This document shows positions 16,495-26,322 of a DNA stretch of 40,971 nt, piece after piece. The notes beneath the pieces are model-generated. The model was not told the DNA's origin. It saw only the letters and a program-made list of their open reading frames with translations, and did no database searches. The stretch is from the NCBI GenBank assembly GCA_035686365.1, contig DASRZM010000101.1:1-40971 (forward strand). Reading direction: 5' to 3'. Every line of letters begins with the position of its first letter. The stretch's first letter is position 1. The position numbers were made by a program, and so were the translations under genes. The DNA is from DASRZM01 sp035686365 (GTDB lineage: Bacteria; Pseudomonadota; Gammaproteobacteria; Xanthomonadales; Xanthomonadaceae).

Positions 16495-19400
16495 TCAACC
16501 GGCGGCTTCCAGCGCCTGCAGTTCGCGCGCCAGGCGCTTGGCCGAGACCGGTTCGGCAGTCCCCAGTTCCTGGGCGAACAGCGACACCCTGAATTCCTCC
16601 AGGCGCCACCGCAGGCCCTGCCACTGCGGAGCGCTCGCCACCCCGCGCGATCGGGCGGCGGCCAGCGCGGTTTCGAACGGCCGCAGCTCGAGCATCCGGG
16701 CCTGATCGCGGGCCGGATCGCGACGCAGGCGCTCTGCTCGCAGCCGCATCGCCTGCAGGTAGCGTGGCAGTTCGGACAACCGTTCCGGTGGCGTGCGCGA
16801 CAGGAAGCCGGGGTGAACCAGGCGCTCGAGCTGGGCGCGCAGGTCCGCATAGTTGGCGGTCGCGAAGCCCATCATCGGTGGCTCCAGCAGGGGGCGCAGG
16901 CCCGCCAGTTCCTCGAAGATCCGCTCCACCTGCGCCAGGTTCGCCACCGCCCCGGCGAACAGCGTCCGTTCGATGGCCTGGCGACACTGCGCGAATCCGG
17001 TGGGGGTGCGGATCGCCGACAGCTCGCCGCGGCAGGCCGCGAATGCTGCCTCCACCAATTCCTCCCGCAGCGCCGCTACGCGCCCCACGGACGTGTACAG
17101 CAGCGCCAGCGGCTGCGAGATCGGCAACTGCCGCGCCAGCCGTTTCATGGCCGCAGTCAGCTGCAGCCGCAGCAGTCGCTCGACGCCCTGTGCGTGCGCG
17201 CAGGCCGCCGCGCCGGCATCGGCAAAAGCCTGCAACGTGGCGGCACCGTCATGATCGACCAGCGCCGGAAACGCCGGCACGCCGCCCTCGCCTGGGATCC
17301 GTTCGGGTATGCCATCGGCCGGGAAGTCCACCAGGCGGTCCTGCGGCAGGCTGCGGGCGGCCGCCTCGGCGAATGCGCGGTGTGAGCGCTCGCCGTAGCG
17401 TGCCAGCTGCCGGTCCAGGTCGCGCGAGGCATCCACGACCGCGCCGGACTCATCGAGAAGTTCCAGGCGCATGCGCAGGTGATCGGGCACGGTCGCCTCG
17501 TCCCAGGCCTCCGCGGGCACCGACACGCCGGTCGTTCGTTCCAGGAACGCCGACAGGGCAGCCGTGATCGAGCGACCGGATTCGGGCTGCGGATGCGCCT
17601 GCGCGAAGGCGTGCGCGAAGTCCGGGGCCGGCACGAAGTTGCGCCGCAGCGCCTTGGGCAGCGTGCGGATCAGCGCCACCGCCTTTTCCTCGACCAGGCC
17701 GGGCACTGTCCACCCCACACGCACCGGGTCGAGCGCATTGAGCAGCGGCAGCGGAAGTTCCAGTGTCACGCCGTCGTCGTCGGCGCCGGGCTCGAAGCGA
17801 TAGCGCAGCCTCAGCGCCCGGTTGCCGACCTCGAAGCGGTCCGGAAACGCCCCGGCCTCGCCCGCGCCCGCGTGCAGCAGGTCGTGGGGGCTCCATTCCA
17901 GCGCATGGCGTTCGGGCGCCTCGAGCCGACGGTACCAGGCATCGAGCGCGCGGGCGCTGCTGATCCGGGCCGGAATGCGCTCGAGGTAGAACGACGCCTG
18001 CCAGGCCTCGTCCGCGACCAGCCCGCTGCGCCGGAGCTTGTGCTCGATCTCGAGTACACCGGCGAGCGTTGCGCGGTTGCGCGATACGAACCGGGCCCTG
18101 GCGTCGATCTCGCCCGGGGCCAGTGCCTGCTCGACGAACAGACGGTGCGCGTGGGCAGGATCGATACGTCCATGGTCGACGCGCCGACGGGCCGTGAGCA
18201 CCAGGCCGAACAGGCTGGTTTCCTCGAAGGCCAGCACGCGACCGGTCCGGCGGTCCCAGTGCGGATCGTAGTGGCGCAGCGCCAGCAGGTGCGGCACCGC
18301 CGCGATCACCCAGTCCGGCTCGATGCGGGCATTGGTCAGGCCGTACACCCGCGCGGTGTCGAGCAGGGTCGCCGACATGATCCACGGCGGCGGCGCCTTC
18401 GCCAGCGGCGAGGCGGGAAAGGGCCGGAAGCGTCGTTGCCGCGGTGCCTCGTAGTCGCCGCGCACGGTGCGGCGACCGATCTGCGTGGCCAACGCGCCGA
18501 GCAGCGCACGGTGCAGCGCCGCGTAATCGGAGCCGCCGGCACCCGTGTCCCAGCCCAGCGCCTCGCAGCTGAGCTTGAGCTGCCGGTGCAACTCGCGCCA
18601 CTCGCGCATGCGCAGGTACGACAGGAACTGCTCGCGGCACCACTCGCGCAGCCGCCCCTGGCTCAGCGCGTCCCTGCGCTCCTCCCATGCCTGCCACAGC
18701 CGCACGATGCCGGCGAACTCCGACTTCGGATCGGCGTGGCGCGCGTGGGCGGCGTCGGCGGCCGCGCGCGCCTCGGCCGGGCGCTCGCGCGGGTCCGGGA
18801 TCGACAGGAAGGCGGTGATGACCACCATCTCGTGCAGGCAGCCCTCGGACTGCGCGGCGACCAGCATGCGCGCCAGACGGGGATCGACCGGCAGCTTCGC
18901 CATGTGCCGCCCGACCGCCGTCAGGCGGCGCTCGCCGTCGACCGCGCCGAGCTCGGTCAGCTGCTGCCAACCGTCGGCGATCGCGCGCGGTTCCGGCGGC
19001 TCCAGGAACGGGAAGGTCTCGATCGCACCCAGTCCCAGCGCCAGCATGCGCAGGATCACGCCGGCCAGCGAAGAGCGCCGGATCTCCGGGTCGGTGAAGT
19101 GCGGGCGCGAGAGATAGTCCGATTCGGTGTACAGGCGCAGGCACACGCCCGGTGCGACGCGCCCGCAGCGGCCCGCGCGCTGGTCGGCGCTGGCGCGGCT
19201 GATCGGCTCCACGTGCAGGCGGTCGAGCTTGCGCCTCGGGCTGTAGCGCTTCACCCGTGCATTGCCGGTGTCGACCACGTAGCGGATCCGCGGCACCGTC
19301 AGCGAGGTTTCGGCGACATTCGTGGCCAACACGATGCGACGGCCGGGCCCGGGCTCGAACACGCGGTCCTGGTCGCGTGCCGACAGGCGGGCGTACAGCG

Positions 19401-20484
19401 GCAGGATCCCGGTGCTGCGGTACCGGCGCGCTGCCAGCGCCCGGTGGGCTTCGCGGATCTCGCGTTCGCCGGGCAGGAACACGAGCGTGTCACCTGACGG
19501 ATCCTGTGCCGTGATCTCGTCGAGGGCTGCCACGATCGCGGAAAGGGGGTCAGAGTACCTTTTCGATGCCGGGCCGCCGTCGGAAGGGATGGCTCGATCG
19601 AAAAGGTACTCTGACCCCCTTTCCTCAGCCTCGCCGCGGTAGCGGATCTCCACCGGGTATCCGCGCCCCTCCACGTCCACGACCGGCGCATCGTCGAAGT
19701 GCCGCGCGAAGCGTTCGGTGTCGATCGTCGCCGAGGTCACGATCAGCTTCAGGTCCGGCCGTCGTTGCAGCAGGGTCCTGAGGTAGCCCAGCAGGAAGTC
19801 GATGTTGAGGCTGCGCTCGTGGGCCTCGTCGACGATGAGGGTGTCGTAGGCCGACAGCCAGCGATCGCCGGCGATCTCCGCCAGCAGGATGCCGTCGGTC
19901 ATGAACTTGACCAGGGTTCGATTGGACACCTGGGCGGTGAAACGGACCTGCCAGCCGACTGCAGCGCCGGGCTCCACGCCCAGCTCCTGCGCCACGCGCC
20001 GGGCCACCGACCGCACCGCCAGCCGCCGCGGCTGGGTGCAGCCGATCATGCCGGCGGCGCCGCGCCCGGCGGCCAGGCACAGCTTCGGCAGCTGGGTGGT
20101 CTTGCCCGAGCCGGTGGCCCCCGAAACCACCACCACCGGGTGCTCGCGGATCAGGCCGACCAGCCGCCCGGCTTCGCGCGCGATCGGCAGCTGCGGGTCG
20201 ACCGGCGCACTCGGTACGCTCGCCGCGCGCGCCGCGCGCTCGGCGGTCGAGGCCTGCAGCGCCGCCTCCAGGCGATCGCGGATGCCCGGGTCGCCCGCGC
20301 GCGACCAGCGGCGCAGCAGGCCCAGCAGCCGGCCGCGATCCCGGGAGCAGGCCAGGTCGATCCGGGTTCGCAGGGCAGCCAGATCGGGTGCCGGAGCCCG
20401 TGCTGCGACCGGGTCCCGCGCCGTCCCCGGCCGAGGCCGGCTACCCGATTGAGGCTCGTTATCGACGTCATCCATACGATTCAT
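16495..20484 (-). CDS. hrpA: ATP-dependent RNA helicase HrpA (DEAH/RHA), with an in-frame palindrome insertion
   Basis: 1329 residues from ATG 20484 (a second ATG at 20475 is equally possible; neither has a clear Shine-Dalgarno). Walker A GATGSGKT is at 122-129, TQPRRLA follows, DEAH is at 219-222 and SAT at 251-253. Then come VFLPGEREI, TNVAETSLTVP and QRAGRCGR (motif VI), a winged-helix/ratchet region, an OB-fold and the long C-terminal DUF3418 part typical of HrpA. In E. coli it helps rescue collided ribosomes and process fimbrial mRNA. Between motif III and motif IV, residues about 288-315 (RGSEYLFD...KRYSDPLS) are encoded by an 85-nt perfect inverted repeat that has no counterpart in E. 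coli HrpA as I remember it. The reading frame is kept. Divergent from dps with only 62 nt between starts. Confidence 0.93.
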   Translation of the reverse strand: MNRMDDVDNEPQSGSRPRPGTARDPVAARAPAPDLAALRTRIDLACSRDRGRLLGLLRRWSRAGDPGIRDRLEAALQASTAERAARAASVPSAPVDPQLPIAREAGRLVGLIREHPVVVVSGATGSGKTTQLPKLCLAAGRGAAGMIGCTQPRRLAVRSVARRVAQELGVEPGAAVGWQVRFTAQVSNRTLVKFMTDGILLAEIAGDRWLSAYDTLIVDEAHERSLNIDFLLGYLRTLLQRRPDLKLIVTSATIDTERFARHFDDAPVVDVEGRGYPVEIRYRGEAEERGSEYLFDRAIPSDGGPASKRYSDPLSAIVAALDEITAQDPSGDTLVFLPGEREIREAHRALAARRYRSTGILPLYARLSARDQDRVFEPGPGRRIVLATNVAETSLTVPRIRYVVDTGNARVKRYSPRRKLDRLHVEPISRASADQRAGRCGRVAPGVCLRLYTESDYLSRPHFTDPEIRRSSLAGVILRMLALGLGAIETFPFLEPPEPRAIADGWQQLTELGAVDGERRLTAVGRHMAKLPVDPRLARMLVAAQSEGCLHEMVVITAFLSIPDPRERPAEARAAADAAHARHADPKSEFAGIVRLWQAWEERRDALSQGRLREWCREQFLSYLRMREWRELHRQLKLSCEALGWDTGAGGSDYAALHRALLGALATQIGRRTVRGDYEAPRQRRFRPFPASPLAKAPPPWIMSATLLDTARVYGLTNARIEPDWVIAAVPHLLALRHYDPHWDRRTGRVLAFEETSLFGLVLTARRRVDHGRIDPAHAHRLFVEQALAPGEIDARARFVSRNRATLAGVLEIEHKLRRSGLVADEAWQASFYLERIPARISSARALDAWYRRLEAPERHALEWSPHDLLHAGAGEAGAFPDRFEVGNRALRLRYRFEPGADDDGVTLELPLPLLNALDPVRVGWTVPGLVEEKAVALIRTLPKALRRNFVPAPDFAHAFAQAHPQPESGRSITAALSAFLERTTGVSVPAEAWDEATVPDHLRMRLELLDESGAVVDASRDLDRQLARYGERSHRAFAEAAARSLPQDRLVDFPADGIPERIPGEGGVPAFPALVDHDGAATLQAFADAGAAACAHAQGVERLLRLQLTAAMKRLARQLPISQPLALLYTSVGRVAALREELVEAAFAACRGELSAIRTPTGFAQCRQAIERTLFAGAVANLAQVERIFEELAGLRPLLEPPMMGFATANYADLRAQLERLVHPGFLSRTPPERLSELPRYLQAMRLRAERLRRDPARDQARMLELRPFETALAAARSRGVASAPQWQGLRWRLEEFRVSLFAQELGTAEPVSAKRLARELQALEAAG
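19540..19624. mobile_element. 85-nt perfect inverted-repeat element inserted in frame in hrpA
   Basis: Arms 19540-19567 and 19597-19624 are exact reverse complements over 28 nt (GGAAAGGGGGTCAGAGTACC, then TTTTCGAT), around a 29-nt loop. The element is open in the hrpA frame, adding about 28 residues. Sequences of the type GGGGTCAGAGTAC are, as I recall, scattered in many proteobacterial genomes near small tyrosine-transposase (REP-type) elements; that link is unverified. No other copy occurs in this window. Confidence 0.85.
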
Positions 20485-20546
20485 TTCAGTTACTGGTCCA
20501 GCGGTGAGACCATCTGCAAGTCCGCACCGGCCCGACGGAGGCACAC

Positions 20547-21014
20547 ATGAAGATCGATATCGGCATCAGCGAGCAGGATCGCAGGAAGATCGCAGATGGC
20601 CTGTCGGCACTGCTGGCCGACAGCTACACGCTGTATCTGAAGTCGCACAACTTCCACTGGAACGTCACCGGCCCGATGTTCAACACGCTCCATACCATGT
20701 TCGAGGCGCAGTACACCGAGCAGTGGGCGGCGCTGGACGACATCGCCGAGCGCATCCGCACGCTGGGATTCCCGGCGCCGGGATCGTATTCGCAGTACGC
20801 GAGCCTGTCCTCGATCAAGGAGGAGACCGGCGTGCCGGACTGGAAGGACATGGTCAGGCAGCTGGTGGAGGGCCACGAGGCGGTCGTGCGTACCGCCCGC
20901 AAGGTGTTCCCGGCGGTGGAAGCGGCCAACGACGAACCCAGCGCCGACCTGCTCACCCAGCGCATGCAGACGCACGAAAAGTATGCCTGGATGCTGCGCT
21001 CCCTGCTGGCCTGA
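20547..21014 (+). CDS. dps: Dps family DNA-protecting ferritin-like protein
   Basis: 155 residues, the usual length for Dps. The ferroxidase residues follow family spacing: H37 (in HNFHWNV), H49, E53 (Asp in E. coli), D64 and E68, shared across the subunit interface. SHNFHWNVTGPMFNTLHTMF and LDDIAERIRTLG are hallmark segments. Dps forms dodecamers that oxidise iron with peroxide and coat DNA in stationary phase. The N-terminal tail is short and not Lys-rich, so DNA binding may be weaker than in E. coli Dps. A clear ribosome site (GACGGAGG, 7 nt before ATG) sets the start. The promoter must lie in or near the hrpA 5' end because only 62 nt separate the two starts. Confidence 0.93.
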   Translation: MKIDIGISEQDRRKIADGLSALLADSYTLYLKSHNFHWNVTGPMFNTLHTMFEAQYTEQWAALDDIAERIRTLGFPAPGSYSQYASLSSIKEETGVPDWKDMVRQLVEGHEAVVRTARKVFPAVEAANDEPSADLLTQRMQTHEKYAWMLRSLLA

Positions 21015-21079
21015 CGCCCCCCGGCAAGCTCGAGGTTCCCAACCAGGGACCGCAGGAGAGTCCCATGGCCGCGACCGCC

Positions 21080-21145
21080 CCGCGGTCCTCCCGCCTTCGT
21101 CTCGTGTCGCCTTCGCCCTGTAGGAGCCGGCGTTGCCGGCGATCC
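21080..21145 (+). repeat. 65-bp repeat ending in a GTAGGAGC REP, copy 2
   Basis: Near-identical to 5623-5687: CGCGGTCCTCCCG, TCTCGTGTCGCCTTCGCC, then GTAGGAGCCGGCGTTGCCGG CGATCC. It occupies the dps-recQ spacer (21015-21267). A half unit, CCCATGGCCGCGAC, lies just before it at 21062-21075. Confidence 0.75.
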
Positions 21146-21267
21146 CCGGTACTACGCTACCGGAGATCCCAGCGACGGTACCCGAGCGCACCGGGCGCAT
21201 TTCCTACACCGAACCGCGCTGCTTCACCGGCAAGGGTGAGGGATCTGCGGTGTTAGTCTTGCCCCCG

Positions 21268-23076
<1,809 letters not shown>

Positions 23077-23113
23077 CCGGCTGTCGGCCGCGGACACGGG
23101 TAGAATCGTGCGG

Positions 23114-23143
23114 TTGAGCAGTGCAGGTGCGGACGACTACACT
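23114..23143 (+). promoter_or_regulatory. Candidate sigma-70 promoter for tRNA-Lys
   Basis: TTGAGC (23114-23119), 18-nt spacer, TACACT (23138-23143). It would start transcription about 60 nt before the tRNA. A lone TAGAAT at 23101-23106 is an alternative -10 without a convincing -35. Confidence 0.45.
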
Positions 23144-23211
23144 GCGCGCCGCGTTGCCGGGGCCTGCACGGGTCCTGCGAGGAATCGTCCAGAGGTTGCC
23201 TGGTTTCGCCC

Positions 23212-23287
23212 GGGCCGTTAGCTCAGCTGGTAGAGCAGCGGACTTTTAATCCGTAGGTCGAAGGTTCGAGTCCTTCACGGCCCACCA
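23212..23287 (+). tRNA. tRNA-Lys (anticodon TTT)
   Basis: A 76-nt cloverleaf. The acceptor stem is GGGCCGT/ACGGCCC with discriminator A and encoded CCA (23285-23287). The D-arm is GCTCAGCTGGTAGAGC; the anticodon arm is GCGGA-CTTTTAA-TCCGT with anticodon TTT; the T-arm contains GGTTCGAGTCC. The sequence follows the standard bacterial tRNA-Lys pattern. No integrated element is visible at its 3' end: the following 110 nt up to the queC stop contain no repeat of the tRNA end. Confidence 0.98.
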
Positions 23288-23396
23288 TCATCGACCACGA
23301 GGTCCGCCGGACTGGCACCTCGCACCCGCCCCGCCCCCGGGACGCGAACGTCCGCGCGCAGCGGACCGCGCCTGGGCCCTCATTCCCGTCGGCCGC

Positions 23397-24065
23397 TCAG
23401 GCGCGGTAACGCGTGGGATCGTCGACACCGGCAGCGCGGAAGCCCGCCGCGCGCAATCGGCAGGCGTCGCAGCGCCCGCAGGCCAGGCCCGCGTCGCTGG
23501 CCTGGTAGCACGAGACCGTCTGCGCGAAATCCACGCCCAGCTCGATGCCGCCCCGCACGATTTCGGCCTTGCTCATCCGGATCAGCGGCGCGTGGACCGC
23601 GATCCGTTTGCCCTCCACGCCCGCTTGTGTGGCCAGGTTGGCCAGCTGCTCGAAGGCTTCGACGAAGGCCGGACGGCAGTCCGGGTAGCCGGAATAATCC
23701 ACGGCGTTGATGCCGCAGAACAGCTCGAGTGCGCCCAGCGCCTCGGCCCAGCCCAGCGCAATCGCCAGCAGGATGGTGTTGCGCGCCGGCACGTAGGTTA
23801 CCGGGATCCCCTGCCCGGGTGCCTCCGGTACCTTGATGTCCGCGGTCAGCGCCGAACCGCCGATCGCGCGCAGGTCCACGCCCACGACCTTGTGCTCCAC
23901 CGCGCCGAGCGCCTGTGCTACCCGCGCCGCGGCCGCCAGCTCGGCGCCGTGGCGCTGTCCGTAGGCCACCGACAGCGCGTGACACGCGTATCCGTCCCGG
24001 CGTGCGATCGCCAGCGTCACCGCCGAATCCATGCCTCCCGAAACCAGCACCACCGCCTGCTTCAT
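23397..24065 (-). CDS. queC: 7-cyano-7-deazaguanine synthase QueC
   Basis: 222 residues. The ATP pyrophosphatase P-loop is SGGMDS (9-14) at the N-terminus, and AYGQRHGAEL follows. PARNTILLAIALGWAEAL and CGINAVDYSGYPDCRPAF are QueC signatures. The zinc site is C186, C196, C199 and C202 (CYQASDAGLACGRCDAC). It converts 7-carboxy-7-deazaguanine, the QueE product, to preQ0 using ammonia and ATP in queuosine synthesis. Its ATG overlaps the stop of the upstream MAPEG gene (ATGA at 24065-24062), so the two are translationally coupled. queE lies just upstream of that pair. Confidence 0.96.
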   Translation of the reverse strand: MKQAVVLVSGGMDSAVTLAIARRDGYACHALSVAYGQRHGAELAAAARVAQALGAVEHKVVGVDLRAIGGSALTADIKVPEAPGQGIPVTYVPARNTILLAIALGWAEALGALELFCGINAVDYSGYPDCRPAFVEAFEQLANLATQAGVEGKRIAVHAPLIRMSKAEIVRGGIELGVDFAQTVSCYQASDAGLACGRCDACRLRAAGFRAAGVDDPTRYRA

Positions 24066-24532
24066 GAAGCGGGCACCGACAGCCAGCCCACCGCCAGCAC
24101 GATCCAGTACGCCAACAGCACGAATCCCCCAAACGCGTACACGTAGAACCGGTGGATCACCCGGTTGTAGGTGACGTGGATGAAGCTGTGCGCCACCCGC
24201 GAGAGCACGAACACCCAGGCCAGGATCTCCAGCAGCGGCGAGGCCAGGCCCAGCATCACGGTCGCCAGCACGCCGGCATGGAACAGCACCGGCAGCTCGA
24301 ACAGGTTCTGGAAGTTGTCCGCCGCCCGAGTGTCCTGGAACTGCTGCGCAGCATCGCCGCGCGTGGCCAGGTTCTGGATCCGGATGCGGCGCGCCCTGAT
24401 CTCGCGGATGCGCGAGCGGTACATGGCCATCCAGACCGCGAACGTCAGCAGCACCATCGCGAACATCGGCAACAGCAGGTCGAACTGGTCGGCACTGGTC
24501 ATCCCGATCCCCGGCGGCAGGAAGGCCGACAT
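24062..24532 (-). CDS. MAPEG-family integral membrane protein
   Basis: 156 residues (146 if the Met at codon 11, MTSADQF, is the start). Four hydrophobic segments fit the MAPEG fold: about 18-38, 80-97, 100-117 and 133-154. The family's polar helices are recognisable: NFQNLFELPVLFHAGVLATV and VLSRVAHSFIHVTYNRVIHR, with conserved Asn, Glu, Arg and His. MAPEG proteins include microsomal glutathione transferases and eicosanoid enzymes; bacterial members have mostly unknown substrates. It sits inside the que cluster and overlaps queC by 4 nt, yet has no known place in queuosine synthesis. Confidence 0.88.
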   Translation of the reverse strand: MSAFLPPGIGMTSADQFDLLLPMFAMVLLTFAVWMAMYRSRIREIRARRIRIQNLATRGDAAQQFQDTRAADNFQNLFELPVLFHAGVLATVMLGLASPLLEILAWVFVLSRVAHSFIHVTYNRVIHRFYVYAFGGFVLLAYWIVLAVGWLSVPAS

Positions 24533-24621
24533 TCTAGGTGCACCGATCGGGCTTGTCGCCGACCCGATCGCGACCCATGGCCGCGATCAATGGAGCGAGG
24601 AACTCCAACCTGCCTCGACGC

Positions 24622-24745
24622 AAGTGCCGCGGTCCGGCATCGCTTGCGGGGACGTTGGCGACATGGATGTCGACAAAGAGCCCCCATGGACGGGTTCACG
24701 GCGATCCCCGCAAGCGATGCCGGACCGCGGCACGCCCTACGAAGC
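24622..24745 (-). repeat. Composite palindrome, copy B (perfect arms)
   Basis: Arms 24624-24651 and 24706-24733 are complementary at all 28 positions. The inner hairpin is CGACAT/ATGTCG and the core is CCCCATGGACGGGTTCACGG. The right end CGCCCTACGAAGC gives head GCTTCGTAGGGCG on the minus strand. It fills the queE to MAPEG spacer (24533-24767). Just to its left are another 8-bp inverted repeat (CGATCGGG 24544-24551 with CCCGATCG 24563-24570) and a half REP (CCATGGCCGCGATC, 24575-24588). Confidence 0.9.
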
Positions 24746-24767
24746 GGGACTTCGAGAAGCCCGGGCC

Positions 24768-25430
24768 TCAGTGCCCCGGCGCCTCGCCCCACAGGATCTT
24801 GTGCAACTGGATCTGGAAGCGCACCGGCAGCCGGTCGGCGAGGATCCAGTCCGCGAGCTGGCGCCCATCGAGCTGCCCGTAGCTGGGGCTGAACAGCACC
24901 TCGCAGCGCCGCTCGAGCGCGTGTTCGGCGACGATGCCGCGCGCCCACTCGTAGTCGGCCCGATCGCAGATCACGAACTTGACCTGGTCGCGCGGCCCCA
25001 GCAGCGGCACGTTCTCCCAGCGGTTGCGCCCCGACTCGCCCGAGCCTGGGGTCTTGAGGTCGACCACGCGCGATACCCGCCGGTCCACCGGGCCGATGTC
25101 GATGGCGCCGGAGGTCTCCAGCGAGACTTCGAACCCCGCCTCGCACAGCTTTTCCAGCAGCTGCAGGCAGCGCTTCTGTGCCAGCGGTTCGCCGCCGGTC
25201 ACGCAGACATGGCGCACGCCGTGTCCTGCGACCTCCGCCACGATGGTGTCGATCTCCCGCCACTGGCCGCCATGGAAAGCGTACTCGGTGTCGCAGTACA
25301 CGCAGCGCAACGGACAGCCGGTCAGGCGCACGAACACCGTGGGCCAGCCCGATGCCCGGGCCTCGCCCTGCAGCGACACGAAGATCTCGGTGATGCGCAG
25401 CCGCGTGGCGGCCGCTTCGCTGTGGGTCAT
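24768..25430 (-). CDS. queE: 7-carboxy-7-deazaguanine synthase QueE
   Basis: 220 residues. Radical-SAM cysteines C39, C43 and C46 form CPLRCVYC, a canonical CX3CX2C. FVSLQGEARASGWPTVFVRL precedes them, and VTGGEPLAQ provides the SAM-binding GGEP. KTPGSGESGRNRWENV and KFVICDRADYEWA are QueE segments; the C-terminus binds substrate and magnesium. It makes CDG from 6-carboxytetrahydropterin. ATG 25430 (MTHSEAAATRLRITEIF) is chosen; the frame remains open upstream but only overlaps cpoB. It starts 28 nt after the cpoB stop, so it could be read through from the tol-pal operon, and is separated from the MAPEG-queC pair by 235 nt with palindrome B. Confidence 0.95.
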   Translation of the reverse strand: MTHSEAAATRLRITEIFVSLQGEARASGWPTVFVRLTGCPLRCVYCDTEYAFHGGQWREIDTIVAEVAGHGVRHVCVTGGEPLAQKRCLQLLEKLCEAGFEVSLETSGAIDIGPVDRRVSRVVDLKTPGSGESGRNRWENVPLLGPRDQVKFVICDRADYEWARGIVAEHALERRCEVLFSPSYGQLDGRQLADWILADRLPVRFQIQLHKILWGEAPGH

Positions 25431-25458
25431 GCGTGCTGCCGGCGGCTGCGCCGCGCGG

Positions 25459-26322
25459 CTATTCGCGGCTCTCGAGCCGCAGCGCGCGCAGGCGCGCCTG
25501 CGCAAGCCGGGCCACGGTCGTGTCCGGGTACTGCTCGATGACCTGATTCAGGACGGCCTCAGCCTCGGCCCAGTTCTTGAGCTCGTAGTGGCTGTAGCCG
25601 ACCTTGAGCAGGGCATCGGGCGACTTGCTGCTGTCCGGAAACCGGGCCAGCAGCTCCTGGAACGCATCCAGTGCGATCGGATAGTTCTGGGTGACATAGT
25701 AGGACTCGCCCAGCCAGTACTGCGCATTGGGCGCGTATTCGCCGGCCGGATACTGGTCCAGGAAGCTCTGGAACCGGCGCGCGGCCTCTGCGTAACGCCC
25801 CTCCTTGAGCGCATCGAAGGCCGACTCGTAGGCGCGGCGTTCGTCGCGCGGATCGCCGCTGGCCTGCTGTGGATCGGCGGTGCCGGCGATGACGCCCTCT
25901 CCGGCGGCGTCCGGTTCGAACCCGGGCCCGGCCGGTGCGGCATCGGGCTGCGTGTCCGCGGCGTCGTCCGCGGGCTCGGCATCATCCGGACCGGACGCGA
26001 TTGCGCCCCCGCCTTCCATGCGGGCGATGCGGCTGTCCAGGTCCAGGTACTGCTCGCGCGAGCGGGACTTGAGGTTCTCCAGCTCGAAGCCCTGCTGCTC
26101 GGCCAGATTGCGCAGCGCGGCCACTTCGCCCTGCAGCTGGCTGATGCGCTCGAGCAACTCGAGCTTGCCTTCGCCGTCGCCCTGGCCCTGGACCTGCTGC
26201 TCCAGCCGCACGACACGCTCGGCCAGGCTCAGGCGGTCGGACTGGGCGTGAGCGGAGCCGGAAACGATGGCGGCGGCGATCGCCGCCGCCATCGCCGCTC
26301 GGATACTGCGCGGACGGGCCAT
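25459..26322 (-). CDS. cpoB: Cell division coordinator CpoB (YbgF)
   Basis: 287 residues. A signal peptide (RSIRAAMAAAIAAAIVSGSA, cleaved near AHAQ) is followed by a coiled coil (about 30-105; LAERVVRLEQQVQGQ, LQGEVAALRNLAEQ) that trimerises CpoB. A long Asp/Ala/Pro linker leads to three TPR repeats at the C-terminus (AYESAFDALKEGRYAEAARR; AQYWLGESYYVTQNYPIALD; LLKVGYSHYELKNWAEAEAV). CpoB links PBP1b and Tol during constriction; mrcB is also in this window though 20 kb away. Its start overlaps the pal stop by one base (TGATG), so it is translationally coupled to pal. Confidence 0.95.
   Translation of the reverse strand: MARPRSIRAAMAAAIAAAIVSGSAHAQSDRLSLAERVVRLEQQVQGQGDGEGKLELLERISQLQGEVAALRNLAEQQGFELENLKSRSREQYLDLDSRIARMEGGGAIASGPDDAEPADDAADTQPDAAPAGPGFEPDAAGEGVIAGTADPQQASGDPRDERRAYESAFDALKEGRYAEAARRFQSFLDQYPAGEYAPNAQYWLGESYYVTQNYPIALDAFQELLARFPDSSKSPDALLKVGYSHYELKNWAEAEAVLNQVIEQYPDTTVARLAQARLRALRLESRE

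Noticed and set aside
17479..19497. Long plus-strand frame antisense to hrpA
   Set aside because: Shadow frame; no start context, no domain, overlaps highly conserved helicase motifs on the other strand.
23212..23400. tRNA-Lys as an integration site for a genomic island
   Set aside because: No integrase, no duplicated tRNA 3' end, and the neighbouring queC belongs to the conserved chromosomal order.
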